Shown here: positions 1 to 9,682 of the stretch, in pieces
How the letters are laid out: each line of letters opens with the position of its first letter
Numbering within the stretch: the first letter of the stretch is position 1
Made by a program: the position numbers and the translations under genes
Notes under the pieces: generated by a model
Told to the model about the DNA's origin: nothing
What the model saw: only the letters and a program-made list of their open reading frames with translations
Database searches by the model: none
Assembly (NCBI GenBank): GCA_004565275.1
Contig: SDOX01000002.1
Coordinates: forward strand, 46,865 to 72,057
Direction: 5' to 3'
DNA length: 25,193 nucleotides
Source of the DNA: Nannochloropsis salina CCMP1776
Taxonomy: Eukaryota > Sar > Eustigmatophyceae > Eustigmatales > Monodopsidaceae

Positions 1-25
1 TGATTCATTTTCGCCATCTCGCCAC

Positions 26-58
26 TCCCTCCCTCCCTCCCTCCCTCCCTCCCTCCCT
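26..58. repeat. (TCCC)n tract near a splice acceptor
   Basis: Eight or so units in the intron that precedes the first visible WD40-gene exon, ending about 18 bases before its acceptor. Confidence 0.9.
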
Positions 59-76
59 TCCCCCCTCCTCCCGTAG

Positions 77-492
77 GTCTCCATCTGGGACCTGTCCGTG
101 GAGGAGGACGAGGAGGAGAAGAAACCCTCTGCCCTCCCTCTCTCCCACCTTCCCCCTCAGCTCCTCTTCGTCCATCAAGGGCAACAAGAAATCAAGGAGG
201 TCCACTTCCACGCACAGGTGGGGAAGAGGGAAGGAGGGAGGGAGGGAGGGAGGGAGGGGGGGAAGGAGGGAGAAAAGGCACGGGGAGTCGACTTTCAGCG
301 AGATAAATGAGCGAATGAACTGGCAAAGGCCGACCGCGCAACGTTGGGCGAGGTTCGCCTCCTCCTTTCTCCTTTCTCTTAGCGCCTATGATCCCCTCTT
401 CCCCCCCCCCCTTCTCTTTGCAGGTACCTGGGCTCCTCATGACCACCGCAGCGGACGGATTCAACGTCTTCAAGCCGGCGATCGGATTGTAG
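77..492 (+). CDS. GRWD1/Rrb1-like WD40 ribosome-assembly protein, C-terminal part (5' end outside window)
   Basis: Only the last two visible exons are present, 77-217 (47 codons) and 424-492 (22 codons plus TAG). They join in phase 0 across a 206-base intron. An acceptor at 75-76 shows that more exons lie before the window. The peptide reads VSIWDLSVEEDEEEKK, then LLFVHQGQQEIKEVHFHAQ, then VPGLLMTTAADGFNVFK. This matches the end of GRWD1 (yeast Rrb1), which runs from an acidic stretch through LLFVHQG and a final WD repeat ending in a short hydrophobic tail. In that family the protein is a WD40 propeller acting in the nucleus/nucleolus as a chaperone for a ribosomal protein (Rpl3) during 60S assembly. 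The function is carried over from the family; only about 69 residues are visible. RBBP4-like histone-binding WD40 proteins are related, but the LLFVHQG tail favours GRWD1. Confidence 0.85.
226..271. repeat. (GGGA)n tract near a splice donor
   Basis: Begins within ten bases of the donor of the last WD40-gene intron. The other end of the same intron is pyrimidine-rich (CCCCTCTTCCCCCCCCCC). Confidence 0.9.
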
Positions 493-1262
493 GCAGGGAG
501 GGAGGAAATAAAGACGAAGGGATTTCTCCTTGCTGCCCCTGACGTACAAAGAGGAGCGGAGGGGGAAGGTGGGAAAGAGGGAGAGCGAAGGGTTTGGGAG
601 AGTGGGGAAGGGAGGAGGACGGAGCTGTGTGCGCCCGGAGCTCGGTACCGATGGAGAGGAGGAGGGCACGATATCTTGCTTTGGGGATGAAAGAGGCAGA
701 AAAGGGGGGGCCAACAATGGAAGGGAGACCCTCGAGAAGTTTCGAGAAGGTCCGGGAAGGGAGAGCGAGAGGGGGTGTGAGCAAGCCATTGTTCGGAAAA
801 AAGAGGCTGGGACAGCCCAGCGTGGGAGGGAGGGTGGAATCTATACATACATAGACATGAGATGCGCGTTGTGGCTCTTGGTTTTCCAAGCGCGTGAAAA
901 TTTCTTTTCCACGTTGCCTCTATTTTCTACCAGCTGTTCGCAGGCACGCACGGCCATACACGTGGAGTTCCTGACCCTCCTGCTTCCCCTCCTTGGTCCG
1001 TCGACGGTGCCTTTTCCTTTTGGCCCCCACCCCCTTCCCCCGGCCCCTCCTTGTCGACCTGGGCATGCCAGCCTCTCACCGTCACCCCCTGAAACCTTTT
1101 CCTTACGATACCCACGGTTTCGCTACTGAATGCGTGTGGAAGCTCAGCCCTTCCTACCTCCTGAACCGCACCACTACGTCTCTCTCTTCGCCTCACCCCT
1201 CTCCCTCTCCACTGCCCCGGGACATTTCGTCCATCTCCCCCTCCCCCATTCCCCCCCTTGCC
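493..1262. other. Intergenic space between convergent genes (3' flanks)
   Basis: This stretch separates the stop of the WD40 gene from the stop of the DJ-1 gene on the other strand. It is purine-rich up to about 840 and pyrimidine-rich after about 970. Open frames of up to about 200 codons cross it, but they are low-complexity Gly/Arg/Glu or Pro/Ser sequence with no recognisable motif. I read it as two 3' untranslated regions. No RNA gene was seen. Confidence 0.6.
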
Positions 1263-2042
1263 CTAGTTCCTCTTTCCCGGGTAGTCTACCAACAAGCCTT
1301 TCGCCACCTCCACTGCCTTCGCCCGTCCGTACAAGCGATCGACCAAGGTCAAGGCGAAGCACAGCGTCGTCCCCGGACCGCGGCTCGTGACCACATGCCC
1401 GTCCTCCACCACGCCCTCCACCCCGTCCTCGTAGCGAGCCAGGCTCGACACGAAGCGTTCCGCCGGGAAACACGTGGCGCGTTTCCCTGTCAAGAAGCCA
1501 TGGGCCTGTAAAACCACCGCGGGCGAGGCGCAGATGGCAGCCACAAGGCGTTCCGCTTTATCTTGACGTTGCAACAGCGTCAAAAGGGCGGGGGAATCCC
1601 GCAAATGTTCCGCCCCCGGCAGTCCGCCTGGGCAGGCGATCAAATCCCATTCCTCCCCCAGGCAGTCGTCGATGCCCTTGTCCGCTACGAGCTTCACGCC
1701 ACGGGAGCACGTCACCTGCCACGGGCTGGGCAAAGTGGCAGTCGAGGCGGAGGGCATGACAGAGGCTACGGTCACGGCGGCCCCGGCCCGGACAAGGACG
1801 TCGACGATCGTCACCGATTCGATTTCTTCCGAGCCGTCGGCCACCGGCACGAGCACTTTCTTGGGCGCTGCCGGCGTGGAGGAGGATGACAAAAAGCACC
1901 GGGACCAGGTGGAGGTCGCCGCGGGGGAAGGAAAAGGACGGGCGCGGAGGAGGAAAGCGGAGGAGGTGGGGAGGAGAATGGAGTACATGCCAAGTATGGC
2001 GATGGCCGTGTTGGAAAAATAGAGCCGGGACAGTGTCGTCAT
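1263..2042 (-). CDS. DJ-1/PARK7 (DJ-1/PfpI) family protein with plastid-type leader
   Basis: A single exon of 259 codons. The domain starts at KKVLVPVADGSEEIESVTIVD, matching the DJ-1 beta-alpha-beta start. It carries the conserved Glu (E75) and nucleophile-elbow Cys in AAICASP (C171, counted from the chosen start), then TSRGPGTTLCFAL near the C-terminus, as in human DJ-1. Family members are redox-responsive, and glyoxalase or deglycase activity has been reported for some; which applies here is unknown. Before the domain lies a hydrophobic segment ending SSA-FLLRARPF, the signal-peptide and Phe-at-plus-one pattern of stramenopile plastid preproteins, so a plastid location is inferred. An ATG at 2126 in the same frame would add 28 residues, and one at 1988 would shorten the leader. 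I chose 2042 because it puts the hydrophobic core near the N-terminus. It is divergent from LipB. Confidence 0.9.
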   Translation of the reverse strand: MTTLSRLYFSNTAIAILGMYSILLPTSSAFLLRARPFPSPAATSTWSRCFLSSSSTPAAPKKVLVPVADGSEEIESVTIVDVLVRAGAAVTVASVMPSASTATLPSPWQVTCSRGVKLVADKGIDDCLGEEWDLIACPGGLPGAEHLRDSPALLTLLQRQDKAERLVAAICASPAVVLQAHGFLTGKRATCFPAERFVSSLARYEDGVEGVVEDGHVVTSRGPGTTLCFALTLVDRLYGRAKAVEVAKGLLVDYPGKRN

Positions 2043-2815
2043 GTGGGTTTTGGAAAAACGAAGAGGGAAGCTGGATGAGCGGGCAGGGAAGAAATAACAG
2101 GGAAATAGTGAGCGACTCAGGCACATGCTCCACTGTGTGAAAGACAGTGCAAGAGCGCCGTATCATATCACGTGCATGCAAGCGCGGAGGGTGACGCAAA
2201 GTCAGAATTGTTCACAGCATTGTTCTTCTGGAAGGGAGGGGGGAGGTTCACAAGGATTTAGGCACGAGACTGCTTACCGCTTTCCATACCACGCTCCGCA
2301 AAGGGGCTATTCACGCGGCTGCTGCGACGGACGTGTGATAGATGGATTTCCAGGTATATGTGTGAGCGCAATTATATGACCGAATTTGCCGGCGGGGGTG
2401 ATGGAAGTGAGGGAGCAAGAGGAAATATGTCCCGTCCACAGTCTTTCACTTGAGCACGTCTTTTGCCTCCTGTGCTTATCTCCTGCTGTAAAACCTCGCC
2501 CGCTCAATTAAGTCATCGAAATTTAGATAGAAAAATATAGATGTCGAGCGCGAACCTTCAGATAAGTCAAGCTAATGTGTCATAGTACATTTATTCCTAT
2601 CCCCTGTCAGCGCAGGCCAAAATGATATCTGTGGGTGTCAAAGTACGCTCCGCCCAGCCCTATTTTTCACTATTTTCCAAACATTATTGCCGGGCATGAA
2701 TGTCACAGATACTCTCCAGGCCAATCAAACCAAGTATTATCTATTTCACAAGTTTCGTTGCTCATGCTAATGTAATCTGACACCCTATTCCTCTTTTTCA
2801 CGGTAACAGGAGGGC
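2043..2815. promoter_or_regulatory. Divergent promoter region between DJ-1 and LipB genes
   Basis: The two genes start 773 bases apart and point away from each other, so their promoters must lie here or in upstream untranslated exons. The middle (about 2500-2800) is clearly more AT-rich than the flanking genes. A 3' splice-site-like sequence (pyrimidine run then ACAG) ends at 2809, six bases before the LipB ATG. No promoter element, tRNA or other RNA gene could be identified by eye. Confidence 0.45.
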
Positions 2816-3709
2816 ATGATACGCCAACGGACAGGCACGCATTCGAAAAATATTTTATGGTTATCATCACGTCTACCTGCTCATTCCTGTTGGTTATTGA
2901 TCCTGTTTTCCCAGCACCTTTTCATCAATGCCTTCCCAACCATACCTCCTCCTCCGTCCACTCGGCTCTCCGATGCTCTTTCATTCAGCCCCCTTACCTC
3001 CCATGCACGGGACCCTGTCCTGCTTCACGACTGGTCAGATCGTCTCACTCCGTACCAGGACGCATGGGACACCCAGCATCGTCTCGTGGATGGCAAGCTT
3101 GCCTCGCTTGCTGACAGCAGCCACGAAAAAGCCGCCTTCGACAGCTTACTCCTCGTTCAACATCCACCCACCTACACGCTGGGCACAGGAAGCACCCCTT
3201 CCAATATCCTTTTCGACCCGAACGACCCTCAAAATGCCCCCGCGGAGCTCTTCAAGACAGAGAGGGGGGGTGAAGCCACCTGGCATGGCCCAGGGCAACT
3301 GGTCGCCTATCCGGTCTTGGACTTGAGACATTACAAACAAGACCTGCACTGGTACTTGCGGGCATTGGAAGAGGTGGTGATCCGGACGCTGGCGCCCTTG
3401 GGTGTCCGTGGAGGAAGGGAAGAAGGACTGACAGGTGTGTGGGTGGAGGGACGGAAGGTGGCCGCAGTGGGGGTCAAGGTCAAGCGATGGATAACCATGC
3501 ACGGCGTGGCTCTGAATATCGACCCGCCCATGGAGTATTTTCGGCACATTGTGCCCTGCGGCATTGGGGACCGGCCCGTGGGCTCGCTCCAGGAGGCGTG
3601 GGAGCGGCAAGGGAAGACAGGAAAGCTGCAGGTGCAGGATGTGACCCCGTTGATGGTCAAGGCTTTCGAGGAAGTTTTTGGCGTGGCGCTAGATAGCGTC
3701 AAAGACTGA
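2816..3709 (+). CDS. lipB: Octanoyl-[acyl carrier protein]:protein octanoyltransferase (LipB), probably plastidial
   Basis: 297 residues in one exon. LipB transfers octanoyl from acyl carrier protein to lipoyl domains of 2-oxoacid dehydrogenases, the first step of lipoate synthesis. Family signatures are all visible: RGGEATWHGPGQLVAYP at 150-166, the active-site Lys in GRKVAAVGVK (K214), HGVALNI at 229-235, and the active-site Cys in VPCGIG (C248). The first 65 residues lie outside the family. They contain a hydrophobic core (WLLILFSQHLFINA) followed by FPTI and a Ser/Thr/Pro-rich stretch, as expected for a signal peptide plus transit peptide of a secondary plastid, so the likely client is plastid pyruvate dehydrogenase. 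The stretch before the hydrophobic core is unusually long (about 25 residues). With a splice-acceptor-like site just upstream, the true start is not certain. A mitochondrial isoform is possible but less likely. Confidence 0.93.
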   Translation: MIRQRTGTHSKNILWLSSRLPAHSCWLLILFSQHLFINAFPTIPPPPSTRLSDALSFSPLTSHARDPVLLHDWSDRLTPYQDAWDTQHRLVDGKLASLADSSHEKAAFDSLLLVQHPPTYTLGTGSTPSNILFDPNDPQNAPAELFKTERGGEATWHGPGQLVAYPVLDLRHYKQDLHWYLRALEEVVIRTLAPLGVRGGREEGLTGVWVEGRKVAAVGVKVKRWITMHGVALNIDPPMEYFRHIVPCGIGDRPVGSLQEAWERQGKTGKLQVQDVTPLMVKAFEEVFGVALDSVKD

Positions 3710-5009
3710 AGCGATGCGGATAAGACCTTTCTGGGGACGAGCACGAGGCAAGTCTTGGATTACGGCAATGAGGAAAGGAAAACTTGTATATACACGTGCA
3801 TCTTGCCTTTTGTGTCAATGTCAAAATGTCGTCCAGCCTAAAAAGGCGATGACTTTGCATAATTTCAGTTTTAGCTGACGGGAAATAGGCCTGTACTTGT
3901 AAAGAAAAGAATGCTCGAAGAGTTGCCCATTGGATAAAGTTTGACGTTTGACATATGTTCGACGAATGAGGGCCTCCGTGTACTCCAGCTTGAAGCACAT
4001 CCTGCCTGTACAACTTTTCTGATGATCAAAAAACCTCACATGGTAAATGTAAATGTACGCCTTCGTAATGAGCGATGTCATATACTGTATTGATCTCACT
4101 AAGTACAATCATCCATGAGAGAAGCCATGACGTTTCTCTCTGCAAATGCAAGCTGCATCAGTTTATGAAAAGCATTTTTCCTTCTTGTATATATATATAT
4201 TCATGGGCCTTGCTTTGAAACTTTTTTGTTATTCATTCTGTTTTTTCCAAAGGTACGCCGCCGTGCGTGACGGCACACGATTTGCTTTCTTTGTAGTGTC
4301 CGATTCTTAGTGATGTACTACCAATATATTGAATCCACTTATGAACGCGTCTGGGGGCAAAACAGTCGGGTAAAATAGCATTGACGAGCACGAAACAGAA
4401 TCTATGTCAGATCTTAACCACGCAATGCACGTATGTCAGCATGATCTTCACGCTTGCAATTCTGGTTCACGTCAACGACATCGATATCGCGGAAATTTCT
4501 GCCTGCCGCAAGGATGGTCCCCACAGGTTGGACCCAAGCCTTCGCGTGAAATTAGCAGAGAAAAACTTTCAATTATCTGGCTCAGAGGTTGGGATAAGAA
4601 GCGAACGTCTCCGCCTGGCTCGTTTTTTGTTGCTTTTGCACACGCATGGAAGGTTTTTGACTGCCCGAGGATAGGGATGATTTGGGGCCATATGCTGCGT
4701 CTGCATGGAGAGCAACCAATGTTTTTACAATTTCGACGCATCGAAGGCAAATAAAATAATTATGATTCCACGAGAGCTTAAGTTTTTGCGCTATCGCGTA
4801 ACCCACTACCAGCATAAGCGTGCTCTTATAGGGAAACTTCCCCTTTCATGCTTTGCTTGGAGCATCTTTTCGTTTTTTATCCATGATGCTGGGTAGTGTA
4901 TCAACCCCTCGCGTATCACCCCTGCGAAAATACCACATAAAACAGCTCTATCGCTGCTTCTATCCAGTTGAAAAGCAACTACAGTGAAATTTAACCCGGT
5001 GTCGTGTCC
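3710..5009. other. Intergenic region, relatively AT-rich
   Basis: 1.3 kb between LipB and the DsbA-like gene, both on the plus strand. It holds the LipB 3' flank and presumably the promoter of the next gene. A short (TA)n run lies at about 4187-4202. Open frames of around 100 codons near 4380-4750 overlap on both strands and show no domain, so I do not call a gene. No tRNA or repeat array was seen. Confidence 0.5.
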
Positions 5010-5932
5010 ATGCCGCGTTCATCGATCCCTCCAATGCCCCCAGGCGCGGCTGCCGCTCCTGCACTGATCGCGCCAAAGGTGGTCGTGGAGGTGAGTTAGT
5101 CGATGCAAAGTGCGCAAAACAGTATGGTAAAAATAAAAAGGTATCAAGTGTCACCAACAAGAGACATGTGTCTTGTCATTAGCGGATGGCAGCTAGCATT
5201 TTCGTTCCTTGTGGACGCCAAAGTACCGTTCCTCCGCATGCTAATTACCTACCCCTTGGGTATTTGCATGCCCTTTACCGATTCCCATCCGTCTTGCCCT
5301 CGTTCCCTAAAGCATGCAAATAAGTGTGTAAGAAGTGTGCTTATCCCAAGCGTTGTTGGAATTCAGCTTTCTCCTTTTTTTCACTCCTCTAGGTGTTTCT
5401 CGACTTGAATTGTCCTCCGTCCCGACGATGTTTCAAGACACTCTATGAGGGCGGCATCATCGAGGCCTACAAGGACAAGCCCGTGCAAATTCTCTTTCAC
5501 AACGTCATCCAGCCTTGGCACGCTGTGGGTGCTTGGATGCACGAGGCCGCTCTGGCCGTGAAGGACCTGCAGCCGTCCGCGTTCTATCCGTACGCTAACA
5601 AGGTATTCGACGCCATGGAGCGCTTCTCCGACGTGAACACGGAGGAAATGACGCGAAAAGAGGTGATGGCCGCGCTGATTGCCCTGGGCGTGGAGGCGGG
5701 AGTCCCGCGGCCGGCCTTGGAGGAGCGGCTCGCCTTGCAGGGAGGTAGCAGTGGGAACAAAGGCACAGCCACGACCCAAGCCGTGAAATGGGCGTGTAAA
5801 TATCACCGGCGCCGAGGCGTGCACGTCACGCCCACGGTGTTTGTGAACGGATTGGAAGCCAGCGAGGTCTCGAGCGCGTGGGGGGTGGAGGAATGGAAGG
5901 GGCTCCTGGACGAGTGCCTGGAGGCGAGATGA
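5010..5932 (+). CDS. DsbA/thioredoxin-like fold protein (Thioredoxin_4-type)
   Basis: Two exons, 5010-5090 and 5393-5932, join in phase 0 to give 206 residues. The donor is GTGAGT and the acceptor CTCTAG. An in-frame stop at 4992 just upstream supports the start. After a 22-residue Pro/Ala leader comes VVVEVFLDLNCPPS, the beta strand and active-site position of DsbA-like proteins. VHVTPTVFVNGLE (170-182) supplies the cis-proline loop (T173-P174), and a helical insertion lies between. The usual CXXC is CPPS (C34, S37), with a further Cys at C40, so classical dithiol chemistry is doubtful. A monothiol, CX5C or non-redox role is possible. There is no clear signal peptide, so a cytosolic location is likely. 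The substrate is unknown. A long GGGA tract begins a few bases after the stop. Confidence 0.8.
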
Positions 5933-6285
5933 GGGGTGCAGGAGGGAGGGAGGGAGGGAGGGAGGGAGGGAGGGAGGGAGGGGAGGGAGGGAGGGTGGCT
6001 TTCTTTGGCCGTGACAGGGGGAAAGAGGAAACATGGACCAAGTTTTAAAACAAGAGAAAAAGTTCCGATTGACCGAACATGTCGGCCGACTGAGGCCAGG
6101 CGACTATACATTGGAAAGAAGAAAATCAGTTGGCTTGGTTGCAAACGCTTCCACACGTTTTCCCGTCTTTTTCGTACGTTTGGCATCCACACGTCGTCTG
6201 TAAAGCAATGTTGTTGTTGCAGCCCCTCCTTCTCCGCCTCGTTGCCCCCTACGTACAGGCAGGGTCTTCCCAACCCCCCTCACCA
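5933..6285. other. Intergenic space between convergent genes
   Basis: 353 bases between two stop codons on opposite strands. It starts with a long (GGGA)n tract and then holds ordinary unique sequence, presumably the two 3' untranslated regions. Nothing else was recognised. Confidence 0.5.
5938..5995. repeat. (GGGA)n tetranucleotide tract
   Basis: About 58 bases of near-perfect GGGA repeat in the 3' flank of the DsbA-like gene. It is one of the longest uninterrupted tracts in the window. Confidence 0.95.
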
Positions 6286-7929
6286 TCATTCTTCTCCTCC
6301 CCTTTCCACCGGGGCGGTGATATCCCTCAACAATTTACGATTGATCCGATTGACCACCGCCAGCGACCAATACTTCCGCCGGCATACATCCCACCTCTCT
6401 GCCAAGCCTTCCGCCAGTGCCACGGCCTCCATCAGGCTTGTCTCGTCCCCCATCGTCTCGTACATGTCTATTAACAAGGCTCGGAGTGGTACACAGACCC
6501 ACCTTGCCGCCTCCCCCTCCCGCCCTCCCTCCCCCCCTCCCTCCCCCCCTCCCTCCTCGACCGCATTCACAAGCCGCTCCCGCCAGCCCGTTACTCGGTA
6601 CCCCGTTTCCCTCAGGTATCCGCGTAAATACATCCAAGCACTCTCATTATCTCCTAGTCTACCTTCCTTTCCTTCCCCGCCACCGCCCCCCCCCAGGCCG
6701 GCCCCCTCCTCCAGTACGGAATCCCATGCGTATGCCATCTCCCGTTCCCGAATGGCATCCGCTTTCCCTCCAACCCTCCCTCCCTCCCTCTCCAGATGGT
6801 AGGGAGAGAGCTCGTGGGTGTGCACGACGAACCATCGTTGGTTCCAGGCGCTGTTGTTGCTGGGAAAGGCAGACAGGGACAGAGGGAGGGAGGAAAAAAG
6901 GAAGTATGAGACCCTCCTTTCCCTTCGCCTCCCACCCGCCGTCTCCCCTTCTTCTTCCTTCCTCCTTCTTTCCCGACGAGCCCTTGATCCGTCTTTCCCG
7001 CCAAAAATTCCAGTGGCCTTCATGCGATCGTCCTGTTCGTGTCTCGTGGCTGCCCCTCGCGCCTGTTCTCCCCGTGCACCCCCACCCCAGCCTCCCCCCC
7101 CCTGGCCACGCTTACCGTCTGTCCTCATTGAGCAAGGTGTCAACGAATGCCATTTCCTCCTCCCAGCCTGCCTGGAAGGTTTTGAGAAGCCATTGCCGAT
7201 AGGCCCATACATGGTAGTTCTTGGCGTCCTTCCTCAAGGCCTGCGCCGAAATTTCCAGCTCCCCAGCCGGGTCCTCAGTCTCCGCAATAATGGTCTGCCG
7301 GTGAAACCACACCTGAAATTAAATGTGGTTGTTATTGTTAGGAAGCCATGAGGCGGGGAAGGGAGGGAGGAAAGGGGAAAGGGGGGAAGGGAGAAGACGT
7401 GCGAAGGGGAAAAGGGAACAACGGAGGGAAAAGAGAAGACAGCGGAAGCATTTCGCACGCATGGTCAGGCTTGTGGCCACAAACATTCCAGTTTCTCACA
7501 GAGAGCCTCGTGAGCAAGCAGACACACCTGATAGTTCTTGGGGTTTTCATCCGAAATACGCAGGGCGAAGGCCAGCTCCGCATCGTAAAGCTCCTCCACG
7601 GCCTCATCCATTTCCTTATCCCCCGCATTGCCCTGGGCTGTTGTTTCCGCTACCATTGCTTCCAAACAGCGTCGTCTCAGCCACCAGGCCGTGTAGTGTG
7701 CGGCATTCATTTCTATGACCTCCCCTGCTAGACCGTGCACGCGCCGTGACCGTTCCCCAGTGACCAAAGCCGCCCGCATGTAATCCGTGGCATCGCGGTA
7801 CTCGTCCGGATAGTCGATAGGGACCACGAGGGAGGACGCGGGGAGATCGTCTTGCGGGATAGGCGTGACATCTTGCCATTCGAGACGGTGGGAAAACGGC
7901 ACGTACATAGCTTGGGGGGAGGTCGGCAT
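6286..7929 (-). CDS. Protein farnesyltransferase/geranylgeranyltransferase type-1 alpha subunit
   Basis: Three exons, 7528-7929, 7116-7312 and 6286-6859, join in phases 0 and 2 to give 390 residues, close to the family length. This subunit pairs with a beta subunit and prenylates CaaX proteins in the cytosol. Five PPTA repeats are visible: HYTAWWLRR (78-86), NYQVWFHRQ (132-140), NYHVWAYRQ (167-175), NNSAWNQRWF (201-210) and NESAWMYLRG (271-280). WQDVTPIPQDD near the start matches the human WADIDPVPQND region, and RKYWSLAVVNR near the end matches RKEYWRYIGR. Two Gly/Glu/Arg-rich inserts (about 225-232 with 251-267, and 302-316) are absent from animal homologues and come from GGGA-like DNA. A strong 3' splice-site-like sequence ends at 7935, five bases before the ATG, so a 5' untranslated intron is likely. 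Rab geranylgeranyltransferase alpha is the alternative, but the domain layout fits FNTA better. Confidence 0.93.
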
Positions 7930-8823
7930 TGCGCCTGAGAAAGGAGGGGAGGGTGACGGGTAAAATTATCAACGGCACTTTGGCAAAAAGTACAGGAATC
8001 GCAGCCAAGGTTTATGGTCAATGAAAATTCACACTCAGTCTGGCTATCAGCACAGAATGGAGACGCACTGGGTTGGCGAACATGGTCCCTTTGATTGCCT
8101 GCTCGAATGCTAGACGCAGTCCTATAAATAAACACACGGTCAAGTCCGCCCATGAAGCGCCTTCATTATGATATCAGCACTGTATATGCCCCTTATTGCT
8201 TGGTTGATGCTGGTGGATCTCATTTGAATCGCGATCTAATGCTTATTCTACATTGTAGCCTGGAGGCCCTTCGGCTAACTACCAGGAGCATATTCTGCCA
8301 GTTGTAAGACTTACGGGTAGAACACACGCGCGCGAGGGCGTGCAAAAGGTCACGATGCACATCTGACCACCCGATACTCTACTCTAGAAAGACTGTGCCG
8401 CACTAACTGAAACAAAATCAACACATAAGTATGACTTTAAGAAAGGCGGAAAATAAAAAGCAAGTTGAAGCCTCGACGCGCGAGACTGCTGCAACCATCC
8501 CATCTTGCCCTGCAAGAAAACAACCACTTCCCAAGCACAACCTGGACTGACGAACAGTTCTTCTTCATCATTTCTATCAAGACGTAGTGTTGAATGCTGC
8601 GGAAAGTCGAATTAGTGGTCAAGAGCAAATGTTCAACCAAAGATGCATGGCTTAGTGCCCCACTGAGCACGACCCCCAACATGTCGCACAGGTCCTCTTA
8701 CCCCAAATCCTTTGGGTTCGGAAGGCCGCGATACCTTCGTACCACCACTTCACGGAGAAGGTTTGGCAAAGTCTCACTTTTCTACTGGATTTACTATCCA
8801 TCCCCTCACAGTCGGCGTAAACC
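7930..8823. promoter_or_regulatory. Divergent promoter region between prenyltransferase alpha and a membrane-protein gene
   Basis: 894 bases between two divergent start codons. A pyrimidine-rich stretch followed by CAG on the minus strand ends at 7935 and looks like the acceptor of a 5' untranslated intron for the prenyltransferase gene. The rest is unique sequence without a recognisable gene, RNA or repeat. Confidence 0.45.
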
Positions 8824-9682
8824 ATGGTCTCCCCTGACATCCGTCAACGCAAACCGGGCCTTGCGGCCTCTGAGGCGGACGACGTGGTCGTGGACGATGG
8901 AGAGAGCGAAGAGGAGGTGGAGTACGAAGGAGAGCCAGACGAACACGAGATGAGTGCGTTGGATTATTTGCACTCACAGGGATTATCCTTGAAGTCACTG
9001 AAAGATCCTTCCAAGGCCAAGACGGGAGCCACATGTCGTGCCGAGGGAAGCAGCAGGGACAAGGACGGCGGACAGAAAGAGGTTGCGGCAAACGTCAAAG
9101 CCGCAATGAAAGCACGAAGGAAAAAGGCTGTGGCGGAAGAGAATGAGAAGCAGGCTAAAAAAGAAGGGGGAATAAAGTGGATGCCGCTCCTCTTTCTGTT
9201 GGTAAGTGTCCTCACCTAGATAGAGAAAGGCTATTCTCGACGAACCCGGTGCGAGCAACTCCACTTTTCTTGCTTTCACTCAACCAGTTCATGATGGGGC
9301 CTGCGATCTTCACGGCGCTTGACTACCTGTTCCAGCTTCCTATGTTTGCTCGCTTTCATCGCAAACCAGACATGCGTCAGTGTTTAACCAATTACTACCG
9401 CAAGGTAAAGCTTGAAAGGGAGAGAAATGTCAAGAGAATGGTGGAGGCATGGATAGTTAGACCCTGAATTACTTGGAAGGAGTGCCGCTGGATGATTTAT
9501 AAGGCCCTTTGACGACCTATAACGCCCTTGCTTCCCTGTTCACTATGTTTCCGTTCCAGGTGAGCCCCGACCGCTTGAGCGAAGTGAATGTGGACGATAT
9601 TTTGCGAAAATACAAGGGGCGAGAATCCACGATGATCAGAAATTTGGAAAGCCGCTATCGCCGGAAATGGCAGTGTCCTTGA
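8824..9682 (+). CDS. Conserved-looking single-pass membrane protein of unknown function
   Basis: Three exons, 8824-9201, 9288-9404 and 9560-9682, join in phase 0 each time to give 205 residues. Donors are GTAAGT and GTAAAG; acceptors are ACCAG and TCCAG. Residues 1-117 are acidic, then basic and probably helical (AAMKARRKKAVAEENEKQAKK), and look soluble. One hydrophobic segment spans about 118-146 (KWMPLLFLL joined across intron 1 to FMMGPAIFTALDYLF). The last 60 residues hold RKPDMRQCLTNYYRK and VDDILRKYKGRESTMIRNLESRY, a helical Lys-Tyr-Lys-Gly-Arg-Glu motif that looks like a conserved end module. I do not recognise the family. An endomembrane protein with a long cytosolic N-terminus is the simplest reading. 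Codon phase across three exons makes the gene itself convincing. Confidence 0.75.

Noticed and set aside
530-1129. Plus-strand open frame of about 200 codons
   Set aside because: Low complexity with no domain, lying in the 3' flank of the WD40 gene. Overlapping frames on both strands are equally long.
4381-4754. Open frames of about 100 codons on both strands
   Set aside because: No recognisable motif, and the overlapping frames on opposite strands are of equal quality. Chance frames are the simplest reading.
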